This document shows, in pieces, positions 35,952 through 44,410 of a stretch of 64,000 bases of DNA (position 1 is the stretch's first letter; every line of letters starts with the position of its first letter). The notes beneath the pieces are model-generated. The model was not told the DNA's origin, did no database searches, and saw only the letters and a list, made by a program, of their open reading frames with translations. The stretch spans positions 155,324 through 219,323 of the forward strand of contig FREY01000001.1 of NCBI GenBank assembly GCA_900143635.1, given 5' to 3'. Both the position numbers and the translations under genes were made by a program. The stretch comes from Rhodobacteraceae bacterium Alg231-04. GTDB taxonomy: Bacteria > Pseudomonadota > Alphaproteobacteria > Rhodobacterales > Rhodobacteraceae.

Positions 35952-37181
35952 GTGTCATTTTTGGATCGTGAACTCAGATCACGCCCTTCCACGGGCGAAG
36001 CGCCCTTCGGGCTGGAAGAAGTCTTTTTTTCCCGCACCGACAGCCGCGGCGTCATCCAGGCCGGCAATCAGGTCTTTAGCCGTGTTGCCGGCTTTACGAT
36101 GGAGGAAATGGTGGGCGCGCCCCACAAGATTGTGCGCCACCCGGATATGCCGCGCGGAGTCTTTCAAATTCTGTGGGACCAGATTTCGGCAGGCAACACT
36201 GTCGGTGCCTATGTGAAAAACCGCGCCAAGGACGGCCCGTATTATTGGGTTTTTGCGGTAGTGTCGCCCTGCGAAGATGGCTATCTGTCTGCCCGCATCA
36301 AACCGACCAGCGCATTGCACACAGTTGTCGAAGCCGAATACGCCAATCTGTTGCTGGCCGAAACCGAACAGGAACTCACCCCGCAGGAAAGTGCCGAAAT
36401 CCTATTGGCACGGCTGAACGAATTGGGTTTTGCCGATTACGAAGCCTTCTGCGGCCATGCCCTGAACGAAGAACTGAAAGCCCGCGATCTTGGCCTCGGG
36501 AGGCCAGTGGACCCGCGCTTGACCAGTTTCAATGAAATGCTGGAAGCCGCCGGCAAGCTGGTTGGGGAAACCGCGTCGCTGGTACAGGATTTTGATGCCA
36601 CCCGCACCACGCCTCACAATCTGCGCGTGATTGCCTCGCGCATTGAACCGGCAGGCGGGCCCGTCACAGTGCTGTCTGAAAACTACGGCGTCATGTCGCG
36701 GGAAATGTCACGCTGGTTTGAATCCCATGTGATGAGCACAAATAGCGAGTTTTCGGCGATCAAGGGGATCGTAAATAGGGCGATGTTCATGGAAACGCTG
36801 GCCCGTATTCTTGCCGAATGCAGCACCCAGCTTACACAGGAAATTCCCCCGGATGACAGCATCTGCGCCAGGGAAGAAATCCGTATTCTGAGTGCGCTGG
36901 AAAAAACCCAGATGGGCCATGCGCGCAGCAGCCTCAGGGCCGTTGCTCAAGAGGCCGGGCGGATCATGACCGCCTGTGAAACCATGCACCGCCAGTTTCT
37001 CGGCCTGACCACAACCCGTGTTCTGTGCAAAATCGAGAGCGCGCGACTGGGACCGGAAGGAAACTCTCTGGACGCGATCATTGATGAACTTGGGGTGTTT
37101 CAGGACCGCATTTCCAAACGACTGGAGACTATGGCCGGATTGGGCCGCAGCATCCAGACCGGCGAAGACATTGAGAAATAG
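35952..37181 (+). CDS. PAS-domain protein without a transmitter domain
   Basis: A 409-residue soluble protein. Residues about 25-120 are a PAS domain of the aerotaxis-receptor kind: FFSRTDSRGVIQAGNQVF, then VGAPHKIVRHPDMPRGVF and YYWVFAVVSPCEDGYLS. Aer-type PAS domains bind FAD and sense redox or oxygen. In Aer the PAS is followed by a chemoreceptor signalling domain, but here the C-terminal 280 residues are helical and contain neither a clear methyl-accepting hairpin nor a histidine kinase, GGDEF or EAL domain. The output is therefore unknown; it might bind a separate partner. ATG at 35952 has a weak ribosome site (AAGGG at 35939-35943). A bidirectional terminator is shared with metZ. Confidence 0.85.
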   Translation: MSFLDRELRSRPSTGEAPFGLEEVFFSRTDSRGVIQAGNQVFSRVAGFTMEEMVGAPHKIVRHPDMPRGVFQILWDQISAGNTVGAYVKNRAKDGPYYWVFAVVSPCEDGYLSARIKPTSALHTVVEAEYANLLLAETEQELTPQESAEILLARLNELGFADYEAFCGHALNEELKARDLGLGRPVDPRLTSFNEMLEAAGKLVGETASLVQDFDATRTTPHNLRVIASRIEPAGGPVTVLSENYGVMSREMSRWFESHVMSTNSEFSAIKGIVNRAMFMETLARILAECSTQLTQEIPPDDSICAREEIRILSALEKTQMGHARSSLRAVAQEAGRIMTACETMHRQFLGLTTTRVLCKIESARLGPEGNSLDAIIDELGVFQDRISKRLETMAGLGRSIQTGEDIEK

Positions 37182-37307
37182 GGCCTGTATTCCACTGGCG
37201 CGATGCGCCTGCCCGTCCGGCTGGATTACCGCCAATCCACTATCCGAACAGATCCTATGCCACGTTGGCGACAGTTGCCCGAGGCAAAATCACACGACAC
37301 CGACCAA

Positions 37308-37337
37308 TAAAAAGGGGGCCAATGGCCCCCTTTTTTG
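37308..37337. terminator. Bidirectional terminator between the PAS gene and metZ
   Basis: AAAAGGGGGCC and GGCCCCCTTTTT form an 11-bp stem around an AAT loop. T-runs follow on both strands, so it should end both converging transcripts. It lies about 20 bases from the metZ stop. Confidence 0.88.
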
Positions 37338-37358
37338 ATATCCAAGGATATCCTTTCG

Positions 37359-38549
37359 TTAGGCCACAGCTGCGTCCAGCGCTGCTTTGAGATCTGCAAT
37401 CAGATCATCTGTATCTTCCAGCCCGACCGAGAAACGGATCAGCCCCGGCGTGATGCCCAGCTCGACCTTCAGCTCATCGCTGAGACGCTGATGCGTGGTT
37501 GTCGCCGGATGGGTTGCGATGGATTTCGCGTCGCCAAGGTTGTTGGAAATGACCGGAATGGTCAGTGCATTGAGGAACTTGAAGGCCGCGTCCTTGCCGC
37601 CCTTCAGATCCAGCGACAACACGGTTCCGCCCTTACCGCCCAGCTGTGTCTGCACCAAGGCGTTCTGCGCGTGGCCGGGCAGGCCGGGATAAATGGTGCG
37701 CGACAGGCCTGGGTGGTTCTCCAGCGCCGTGGCGACCTGCAGCGCACTCTCGGCCTGGGCATTCACCCGCAGCGAAATCGTCTCCAGACCTTTCAGCATC
37801 ACCCAGGCATTGAACGGGCTGAGCGATCCGCCGGTGTGTTTCATGTAAGGCTCAAGCGTGCCGCGGATATAGTCCTTGGTACCCAGAACCACACCGCCCA
37901 AGGCACGGCCCTGACCATCAATGTGTTTTGTGGCAGAATAGATCACCACATCAGCGCCTTGTTTGATCGCATCCGAAAACACAGGCGTCGAAAACACATT
38001 GTCGACCACAACAGTGGCGCCAACGGCATGGGCGATTTCAGCAACCGAGGCAATGTCGATCACTTCCAGCGTCGGGTTCGACATGCTTTCAAAAAACACC
38101 GCCGTGGTATCGGGGCGCACGGCATCGCGCCACTGGTCCAGATCGGTGCCGTCGATAAAGGTCACCTCGACCCCGAACCGGCCAAGAACATCGGCCAGAA
38201 TATAGCTGCAGGAGCCGAACAGCGCCTTGGCGGACACGATATGGTCACCGGCCTTCACCAGCGAGGTCAGCGCGCCGTTCACCGCCGCCATGCCCGAGGC
38301 CGTGGCAAAGGCATCTTCGGCCCCTTCCAAAAGGGCGATGCGCTCTTCGAACATTGCAACTGTTGGGTTGCCATAGCGGGCATAGATGAATTCATCCGGG
38401 CCGGTTTCAATGAACCGTGCTTCGGCCTGTTCGGCGCTGTCATAGACAAAGCCTTGGGTCAGGAAGATCGCTTCGCTCACCTCATTATACTGGCTGCGCC
38501 GGGTGCCGCCGTGCACCAATTTGGTCCGCTGGTTCCAGGTCTCGCTCAT
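37359..38549 (-). CDS. metZ: O-succinylhomoserine sulfhydrylase
   Basis: A 396-residue PLP enzyme that makes homocysteine directly from O-succinylhomoserine and sulfide in methionine synthesis. Family features: the YARYGNPT segment near residue 56, GMAAVNGAL near residue 86, and the PLP lysine in IYSATKHIDGQGR at residue 208. Cys/Met-metabolism PLP enzymes are closely similar, but RHIDGQGR-type wording and the length point to MetZ; a cystathionine gamma-synthase or MetY role is less likely. ATG at 38549 follows AGGAGG at good distance. The leader holds a SAM-II riboswitch and then a terminator hairpin, so the gene should be switched off when S-adenosylmethionine is plentiful. A terminator follows. 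Confidence 0.93.
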   Translation of the reverse strand: MSETWNQRTKLVHGGTRRSQYNEVSEAIFLTQGFVYDSAEQAEARFIETGPDEFIYARYGNPTVAMFEERIALLEGAEDAFATASGMAAVNGALTSLVKAGDHIVSAKALFGSCSYILADVLGRFGVEVTFIDGTDLDQWRDAVRPDTTAVFFESMSNPTLEVIDIASVAEIAHAVGATVVVDNVFSTPVFSDAIKQGADVVIYSATKHIDGQGRALGGVVLGTKDYIRGTLEPYMKHTGGSLSPFNAWVMLKGLETISLRVNAQAESALQVATALENHPGLSRTIYPGLPGHAQNALVQTQLGGKGGTVLSLDLKGGKDAAFKFLNALTIPVISNNLGDAKSIATHPATTTHQRLSDELKVELGITPGLIRFSVGLEDTDDLIADLKAALDAAVA

Positions 38550-38576
38550 CTTTTTTCCTCCTGCGCGTCCCGCGCA

Positions 38577-38612
38577 ATAAAAAACCCCCGTCCGGTCAAG
38601 CGAAAGGGGGTC
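38577..38612 (-). terminator. Riboswitch-linked terminator in the metZ leader
   Basis: Between the SAM-II aptamer and metZ, the minus strand has ACCCCC and GGGGGT arms (38606-38611 and 38584-38589) with a 16-base loop, followed by TTTTTTATT. An intrinsic terminator here, before the gene start, suggests control by premature termination, although many SAM-II switches act on translation. Confidence 0.7.
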
Positions 38613-38621
38613 CTTATCATC

Positions 38622-38680
38622 CTGACCTCTTTAGCGGGATTGTTTAACGTGGCCCGCAATCCGGTTACAAATCGCCACGG
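38622..38680 (-). promoter_or_regulatory. SAM-II riboswitch upstream of metZ
   Basis: On the minus strand the sequence fits the SAM-II aptamer. P1 pairs CGTGGC (38674-38679) with GCCACG (38648-38653). Between them GATTTGTAACCGGATTGCGG matches the conserved loop. P2, the pseudoknot, pairs GCGGG in that loop with CCCGC (38634-38638), followed by the conserved TAAAGAGG. Both helices of the H-type pseudoknot are complete. It binds S-adenosylmethionine and controls metZ. Confidence 0.88.
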
Positions 38681-38767
38681 TTCTGATGCCTAGCCGAATA
38701 CGCCTCTTGCGATAGTGCGTCAAGTATCTCAGCGTCACCACCAGCAACATGCCTCAAGGGAGCCGCC

Positions 38768-39451
38768 ATGCAGGAACCAATCGCATTTCATTACTGGCCG
38801 ACGCCGAATGGCTGGAAAATCGCCATCGCACTAGAAGAAATGGGGCTGCCATATGATGTCCGGCTTGTGAACATTTCTACGGGTGCACAGTTTGAACCGG
38901 AATTTCTAAAAATTGCACCAAACAACCGAATGCCCGCGATCGAGGATCCCGCCGGCCCGGATGGCGCGCCGATCGCCCTGTTTGAAAGTGGTGCGATCCT
39001 GCAATATCTGGCGCAGAAAACCGGACGGTTCGGCGGCCAGACGGCGCGCGCCCAGGCCGTCGTCGGCCAATGGTTGATGTGGCAGATGGGCGGGCTAGGC
39101 CCGATGGCTGGTCAGGCGCATCATTTCCTGAAGTTTGCAGCCGAGGATCTCCCCTACGCCAAAGACCGCTACCGCAGCGAATGCGCCCGGCTCTATGGGG
39201 TTTTGGACCGGCAGCTGGCCGAAAACGCCTTTGTGGCGGGGCCGGAGTATTCTATCGCCGACATGGCGATCTGGCCCTGGGCATCGCTGTGGGAGGGGCA
39301 GCAGCAAAGCCTCGACGACAAGCCACATCTGGCGCGCTGGCTGGATCAGGTCTGGGCGCGCCCCGCGGTCAAAAAGGCGCGTGCTCTGCATGCGGATCTG
39401 CGCAAGAAAACGGATGACCGCTATGGGCTTTCCATCCTTGCGCGCGACTAG
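38768..39451 (+). CDS. Glutathione S-transferase, YfcG/YghU-like
   Basis: A 227-residue protein with an N-terminal thioredoxin-like domain (residues 1-85) and a helical C-terminal domain. The early TPNGWKIAIALEE wording matches the YfcG/YghU and Ure2-type group, whose members have disulfide-bond reductase activity with glutathione and not classical conjugation. FESGAILQYLAQKTGRF near residue 70 gives the glutathione-binding glutamate-serine pair. The C-terminal DYSIADMAIWPWASLW-like segment (SIADMAIWPWASLW) is typical. The gene is divergent from metZ, with its start about 220 bases from the metZ start. The substrate is unknown. Length is normal. Confidence 0.9.
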   Translation: MQEPIAFHYWPTPNGWKIAIALEEMGLPYDVRLVNISTGAQFEPEFLKIAPNNRMPAIEDPAGPDGAPIALFESGAILQYLAQKTGRFGGQTARAQAVVGQWLMWQMGGLGPMAGQAHHFLKFAAEDLPYAKDRYRSECARLYGVLDRQLAENAFVAGPEYSIADMAIWPWASLWEGQQQSLDDKPHLARWLDQVWARPAVKKARALHADLRKKTDDRYGLSILARD

Positions 39452-39518
39452 CCAATTGCGCGGCCGGTCCTGAAACGCGCCACCGGAGCACGCCGCAGGC
39501 GCGCTGCCATGCCCAAGG

Positions 39519-39552
39519 CTTTTGCGCTTCATCATCAGATGAAGTGCAAAAG
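39519..39552. other. Long hairpin between converging genes
   Basis: CTTTTGCGCTTCATC and GATGAAGTGCAAAAG form a 15-bp stem with one G-T mismatch and an ATCA loop. It sits between the glutathione transferase and yciB stops. No T-run follows on either strand, so it is not a textbook terminator. Confidence 0.5.
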
Positions 39553-39574
39553 GGGCGGGAGCGCCAGCGGCTAA

Positions 39575-40183
39575 TTACTCCGCCGGTTCCTGATCATCTG
39601 CGCCGTATTTCTGGAACAGTTTGCCTTGGGTCATGAAAAAGGCAAAAACAGCTGCCGTCAGGCCGAAGGTCTTGAAATAGACCCAGATCTCTTCGCTTTG
39701 GGTGCGCCAGATCAGCTCGTTCAACACCGCCAAACCGAGGAAAAAGGCGCAAAGCCGACGGGTCAGGATCATCCAACCCTCCTCCTGCAGCGGCAGCATC
39801 TCTTCCATGACGTATTTCAGATAGCTTTGACCACGCAGCAGCCCAAGCCCCAGCGCGCCGCCAAACAGCAGGTAGATCATCGTCGGCTTCATCTTGAAGA
39901 ACCGCTCATCATTGAACCAGACCGACAGGCCACCAAACACAATGATCAAGGCCAGGGTCGCCACCTGCATTTTTGATATATGACCGGTCAGCCGCCACAG
40001 GGCCAGAGTGGAGGCCACAAACAGCGGGATGAAAGCCGCAGTGACCACGATGAAGCCTTTGTATTCTTCACCGCCAAACAGGAACACCTGATCTTTCAGC
40101 TTCAGATAGCCAATGAAGAACAGCACGATTGGGCCCATTTCAAGCGCCAGCTTCAGCGTCGGGTTGATCTTCTTTGCCGCCAT
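39575..40183 (-). CDS. yciB: Inner membrane-spanning protein YciB
   Basis: A 202-residue inner-membrane protein of the YciB/IspZ family (intracellular septation protein A). It has about five to six hydrophobic helices. YciB works with the envelope and division machinery and affects cell shape and envelope integrity, but its exact function is still unsettled. Family wording includes KLALEMGPIVLFFIGYLK near residue 9, WFNDERFFKMKPTMIYLLF near residue 108 (the conserved F-I-K-x-KPT region), and LNELIWRTQSEEIWVYFK near residue 158. The length is normal. It is followed on the same strand by no close gene; the EamA transporter lies just upstream (28-base gap), and the two may share a transcript. 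Confidence 0.92.
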   Translation of the reverse strand: MAAKKINPTLKLALEMGPIVLFFIGYLKLKDQVFLFGGEEYKGFIVVTAAFIPLFVASTLALWRLTGHISKMQVATLALIIVFGGLSVWFNDERFFKMKPTMIYLLFGGALGLGLLRGQSYLKYVMEEMLPLQEEGWMILTRRLCAFFLGLAVLNELIWRTQSEEIWVYFKTFGLTAAVFAFFMTQGKLFQKYGADDQEPAE

Positions 40184-40211
40184 GGTCGTCCTCTGAATTA
40201 ACTGCGCAGCC

Positions 40212-41114
40212 TCAGCCGCCCATCTCCACTATCACGGCACCCAGCGCGATCAAAGCCATCAGCGCAACCCGGCGCGGGCCGACCGTTTCTTTCAACACCA
40301 GCCAGCCGATCAAGGCTGCAAAGACGGTCGAGGTCTCGCGCAGGACAGCCGCCTCCCCCACTTTGCCAAGCCGCGTCGCCAGCATGACTGACCCGAAAGA
40401 GGCCAGCGCCACCAGACCGCCGATCACACCGCGCAGCATCAGCGGGCCCAGTGTGGGCGGCTGCGCCATGCTGCGCCAGCGCAGAACTGCGAGCAGCGGA
40501 AAGAACAGCCCATCGATCAAAAAGAACCAGGCGAGAAAAGTAAAAGGATCTGTAGAGGCCCGGATTCCGAAGGCGTCATAGGTGGTATAGACCGCGACCA
40601 TCAGCCCGGTCAGGACCGCCAGTCCCAGCGCGGCTTTCAGTGTTTCCCGCGCCGTCTCCAAAAAGACAAGGTTATAGACCGCCAGACCAAATATCCCCGC
40701 CAGCAACACCGCCACACCGAGCCACTGGAGGGCGGTGAATGTCTCGCCAAACAGGAAATAGGCCCCGATGACGGTGAACAATGGCCCGGTGCCCCGCACC
40801 ACCGGATAGACCACCGTATAGGCGCCCTTGGTATAGGCCTGCGCCTGCAGCAGCTTGTAAACTGTATGAATGACCCAGACCGCCGCAAAAATCGGCCACA
40901 TATGCGGCTCGGGCCAGGGGACAACAAACAGTGCAAATGGTGCCGCCATGGCCGCGTAAGAAAAATCCACCGCACCGCGGGTCAGCCAGGGATCATGCCG
41001 ACCCTTTTGAATGGCGCCAAAGACCGCATGAAGCAGTGCCGCCAGCAGCGCCAGATAGAGCGCCACCTGATGCCCGGCTGGCGTGCCTTCCAGAGAAATA
41101 ATCCAGTCACTCAA
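40212..41114 (-). CDS. EamA-type drug/metabolite transporter
   Basis: A 300-residue membrane protein with ten hydrophobic helices in two repeats of the EamA (DMT) fold. Such transporters export amino acids, metabolites or drugs, but substrate cannot be predicted from sequence. The repeat signature near residues 85-150, with VRGTGPLFTVIGAYFLFGETFTALQWLG (core GPLFTVIGAYFLFGE), matches the EamA pattern in which a glutamate follows a conserved helix. The second repeat ends with LIGWLVLKETVGPRRV near residue 270. Upstream lies ftsY on the same strand (88-base gap); downstream is yciB. Grouping with ftsY and yciB is probably positional. No signal peptide is needed. Confidence 0.85.
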   Translation of the reverse strand: MSDWIISLEGTPAGHQVALYLALLAALLHAVFGAIQKGRHDPWLTRGAVDFSYAAMAAPFALFVVPWPEPHMWPIFAAVWVIHTVYKLLQAQAYTKGAYTVVYPVVRGTGPLFTVIGAYFLFGETFTALQWLGVAVLLAGIFGLAVYNLVFLETARETLKAALGLAVLTGLMVAVYTTYDAFGIRASTDPFTFLAWFFLIDGLFFPLLAVLRWRSMAQPPTLGPLMLRGVIGGLVALASFGSVMLATRLGKVGEAAVLRETSTVFAALIGWLVLKETVGPRRVALMALIALGAVIVEMGG

Positions 41115-41202
41115 AACAATATGCCTTTGCGGAACACTGGCCGCCGGGCACCTGCCCCCGGACCTCCGGACTATTTAGGGCCAGATGAAACGCCCCTGAG
41201 TT

Positions 41203-42318
41203 TCAGCTTTTGTCGAGACCGGTGAGTGCGGCGGCAAAGTCTTCCGGGTCGAAGGGGGCGAGGTCATCAATCTGCTCACCTACACCGATGGCGTGGATCG
41301 GCAGGCCGAACTTATCAGCCAACGCGACCAGAACACCGCCCTTGGCCGTGCCGTCGAGTTTTGTCATCACAAGCCCCGAAACATCCGAGATGTTGCGGAA
41401 GACATCCACCTGGTTCAGCGCATTCTGGCCTGTCGTGGCATCCAGAACCAGCAGGGTGTTATGCGGCGCTGTCTCGTCTTTTTTGCGAATCACGCGGACG
41501 ATTTTGGCCAGTTCTTCCATCAGGTCGGCGCGGTTTTGCAAACGACCAGCCGTATCGATCATCAAAAGGTCTGCGCCCTCTTCCTGCGCCTGTGTCATTG
41601 CGTCATAGGCCAAAGAGGCCGGATCAGAGCCTTCGGGTGCGGTCAGCACCGGAACGCCTGCCCGGTCGCCCCAGACCTGCAGCTGTTCGACAGCGGCGGC
41701 ACGGAAGGTATCGCCAGCTGCAATCACCACCTTTTTGCCGGCAGATTTGAACTGGCTGGCCAGTTTGCCAATCGTCGTGGTCTTGCCCGATCCATTGACC
41801 CCAACCACCAGCACCACCTGTGGCCGTTTGGAATAAATCGGCAGCGGCTTGGCCACCGGTTCCATCACACGGGTGACTTCGGCCGCCATCAATTCCTTGA
41901 TTTCGCGGGCGCTGAGGCGTTTTCCGAACCGGCCCTCTGCCATGTTTGCGGTGACGCGCAGCGCGGTGTCGACACCCATATCCGAGGCAATCAGCAGCTC
42001 TTCCAGCTGCTCCAGCATGTCGTCATCCAGGGTGCGGCGCGGCTCATCCGGTTTGCGGCCAAGAAGACGACCGACAAGGCCGGGGGATTTTTCCGCCGGA
42101 ACAGGCGCCGGTTCAGCGGCAGGCGCAACTGGTTTTGGTTCCGCGGCTGCGGGCACATCCTCGACCGGCTCTTGTGTTGGCGCGGGCGTCGGCGCCGCGG
42201 CAACGGTTGCCTCGGGCTGGGGCGCCTCTGCACTGTCTTCCACAATCGCATCCAGCCCCTGCTCCAGCTTGGAGGAGGATTTGAACAGCCGGTCCTTTAG
42301 CTTTGAGAAAAACGCCAT
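41203..42318 (-). CDS. ftsY: Signal recognition particle receptor FtsY
   Basis: A 371-residue GTPase that docks ribosome-SRP complexes at the inner membrane. Residues 1-85 form the amphipathic, proline- and alanine-rich A region. The NG domain follows: Walker A GVNGSGKTT at residues 173-181, DTAGR at 255-259, and TKLDG at 319-323. The frame is open from 42345, but ATG at 42318 matches the family start MAFFSKLKDRLFK and has a GGAGA site upstream. Its partners, Ffh and the SRP RNA, are elsewhere. The EamA gene follows on the same strand. The assignment is firm. Confidence 0.96.
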   Translation of the reverse strand: MAFFSKLKDRLFKSSSKLEQGLDAIVEDSAEAPQPEATVAAAPTPAPTQEPVEDVPAAAEPKPVAPAAEPAPVPAEKSPGLVGRLLGRKPDEPRRTLDDDMLEQLEELLIASDMGVDTALRVTANMAEGRFGKRLSAREIKELMAAEVTRVMEPVAKPLPIYSKRPQVVLVVGVNGSGKTTTIGKLASQFKSAGKKVVIAAGDTFRAAAVEQLQVWGDRAGVPVLTAPEGSDPASLAYDAMTQAQEEGADLLMIDTAGRLQNRADLMEELAKIVRVIRKKDETAPHNTLLVLDATTGQNALNQVDVFRNISDVSGLVMTKLDGTAKGGVLVALADKFGLPIHAIGVGEQIDDLAPFDPEDFAAALTGLDKS

Positions 42319-42465
42319 CAGTGTCTCCGTGCAGTTTCCCCTCACCTAATGCGGAATGGCGCGGGTTGCAAAGCACCCTGCGCAGATTGGGTTGAATTAG
42401 CCGCGTTGGGGCGCCTTTGGCGGGAAACTGTCGCCAGAACAATGCGGTTCTGGCAGACTTGGCCC

Positions 42466-42864
42466 ATGCGGTTCTTGCTATTGATTCCCTTTCTTGCGGG
42501 TCTTGCCCTGCCCCCTGCGGCCAACGCCGACCAGATGAGCGCCGAGGAATTCGATCGCTACACGCAGGGGCGCACATTGTTTTACGGCGAAGGCGGCGAG
42601 GCCTACGGCGTCGAACGTTACCTGCCAAACCGCCGGGTCATCTGGTCCTTTCTGGACGGGCAGTGCCGGGAGGGGCGCTGGTATGAGGACGCAGGTCAGA
42701 TTTGTTTTATCTACGAGGACGACCTCGGCCCCCAATGCTGGCGGTTCAGTCGCGGCGCGCGGGGCCTGATTGCCCAGTTCGAGGACGGCACGGGTCTGGA
42801 GCTCTATGAGGCTGAGGACCTGGGCGAAGAAATGGTCTGCCTCGGGCCAGAAATCGGAGTGTAG
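42466..42864 (+). CDS. Small exported protein, 132 residues
   Basis: A short protein with a standard signal peptide (MRFLLLIPFLAGLALPP, cleavage probably after PAANA near residue 21). The mature part of about 110 residues has four cysteines (for example GQCREGRW and DAGQICFIYEDD, then PQCWRF and MVCLGP) that could form two disulfides, which fits a periplasmic location. I do not recognise a catalytic motif. The phrase YTQGRTLFYGEGGEAYGVERYL is repeated in related alphaproteobacterial exported proteins of unknown role, quoted here only as TQGRTLFYGEGG. Two other ATG codons in frame (42349 and 42442) lie upstream; I prefer 42466 because it alone gives a clean signal peptide. It is convergent with xseA and shares a 12-base gap. 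Confidence 0.75.
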   Translation: MRFLLLIPFLAGLALPPAANADQMSAEEFDRYTQGRTLFYGEGGEAYGVERYLPNRRVIWSFLDGQCREGRWYEDAGQICFIYEDDLGPQCWRFSRGARGLIAQFEDGTGLELYEAEDLGEEMVCLGPEIGV

Positions 42865-42876
42865 CGCTGGCGCCAA

Positions 42877-44307
42877 TTACCCTTTGGACGCCGCCTGATA
42901 GCTGCCGTCGGCAAATTCGATCTCCAGAGACGTAGCGTTGGCAGCGGCGACCTTTGATGTGACAAGCTGATCCCCGTCGCGCACCACAGCATAGCCGCGC
43001 GCCAATGTGGCGCGGTAACTGAGAATTTCCAGCTGACGGCCCGCCGCATCAAGCTGCTGACGCTGACGATCTACGCGGGCGTTTTGCGCGGTTTCCAGCC
43101 GCTGCGTCAGGGCACCAAGACGGTCTTTCTGCGTGGTGATCTCACGCAGAACAGGACGCAGGGTCAGCCGGGCGCTGATACTGTCCAGTTTCTCACTCCG
43201 GCCTTTTACAAGCTGGCGAAGGGAAGACGGCCGCAAAGACGCCGCGGTTTCGGCCAGTTGGACTTTTCGGTTCTGCACCCCTTTGATCAGCGCCTGAGGC
43301 AACCGATCAGCCGTCCGGTCCAGCCGCTGGCGCGGGGTTTCGAGCAGCGTATCAGGTTTCGGCAAGGCGCGCGACAGATCACGCAGCCGCTGGCGGCGCT
43401 GGTCGATGGTCTGGCTGGCCGCACGCGACAGGCGCGCACCCTGCTCGCCGGTCCAGGCCAGCAGGTCCAGACGTACAGGAACCGCCAGTTCCGCAGCCGC
43501 CGTCGGGGTCGGCGCGCGCATATCCGAGACAAAATCGATCAATGTCGTGTCTGTCTCATGCCCGACCGCGGAAATCAGCGGAATTTGCGAGGCCGCAGCG
43601 GCGCGGGCGACCACCTCTTCGTTGAAACCCCAGAGATCTTCGACCGAGCCGCCCCCACGGGCGACAATGATCAGATCCGGGCGCGGCAGGGCGCCGCCCG
43701 GCGTGAATTGATTGAACCCGTCGATGGCGCGGGCCACCTCAGCTGCGCAATTTGCGCCCTGAACCGCAACTGGCCAGACCATCACCTTGCGCGGGAACCG
43801 GTCGCGCAGCCGGTGCAGAATATCGCGGATGACTGCACCGGAAGGCGAGGTCACCACACCGATGAAACGTGGCAGATAAGGCAACGGCTGTTTGCGGGCG
43901 GCATCGAACAGACCCTCCGCCTCCAGCTGCTTCTTGCGCTTTTCCAGCAGCGCCATCAGCGCACCCTGCCCTGCGACGGCGACCTCTTCGACATTCATAT
44001 TGTATTTGGACTGGGCGCCAAAGGCGGTCAGCCGACCGGTGACAACCACTTCCAGCCCTTCTTCGGGCACCACAGAGAGGCCGGAAACCTGCCCCTTCCA
44101 TGTGGTGCAGGCCAGAACCGAGCGGTCGTCTTTCACATCATAATAGAGATGGCCGGAGCGCGCCTTGAACACGCGGCCAACCTCGCCTTTCACCCGAATA
44201 CGGCCAAAGGTGCCTTCCAGCGTGCGCTTCACCTCGCCCGAGATTTCCGAAACGGTGAATTCAGGCGTGTTCTGACCCGGTGCTGGGTCGTCGAAGAGAT
44301 CGGACAA
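42877..44307 (-). CDS. xseA: Exodeoxyribonuclease VII large subunit
   Basis: A 476-residue catalytic subunit of exonuclease VII, which digests single-stranded DNA from both ends with the small subunit XseB. The N-terminal OB domain (residues 1-110, with GEVGRVFKARSGHLYYDVKD) binds DNA. The catalytic region has GVVTSPSGAVIRDIL near residue 135 and ARGGGSVEDLWGFNEE near residue 205, plus ISAVGHETDTTLIDFVSD (core GHETDTTLIDFV). A long C-terminal coiled coil (residues 260-420) completes the usual fold. The frame is open to 44730, but family alignment begins with SDLFDD, so the start is TTG at 44307 with GGGAG about 7 bases upstream. It is divergent from purD. Confidence 0.94.
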   Translation of the reverse strand: MSDLFDDPAPGQNTPEFTVSEISGEVKRTLEGTFGRIRVKGEVGRVFKARSGHLYYDVKDDRSVLACTTWKGQVSGLSVVPEEGLEVVVTGRLTAFGAQSKYNMNVEEVAVAGQGALMALLEKRKKQLEAEGLFDAARKQPLPYLPRFIGVVTSPSGAVIRDILHRLRDRFPRKVMVWPVAVQGANCAAEVARAIDGFNQFTPGGALPRPDLIIVARGGGSVEDLWGFNEEVVARAAAASQIPLISAVGHETDTTLIDFVSDMRAPTPTAAAELAVPVRLDLLAWTGEQGARLSRAASQTIDQRRQRLRDLSRALPKPDTLLETPRQRLDRTADRLPQALIKGVQNRKVQLAETAASLRPSSLRQLVKGRSEKLDSISARLTLRPVLREITTQKDRLGALTQRLETAQNARVDRQRQQLDAAGRQLEILSYRATLARGYAVVRDGDQLVTSKVAAANATSLEIEFADGSYQAASKG

Positions 44308-44410
44308 TGGGCGCTCCCTCAAAGCGGACAAGGCGGACGCAGTTCTTGTTATATGCGCGCGTGCAGCATAGAACGCGCGGCAGGCAAGGCCAAGCAGATC
44401 GGAGAGCGCA

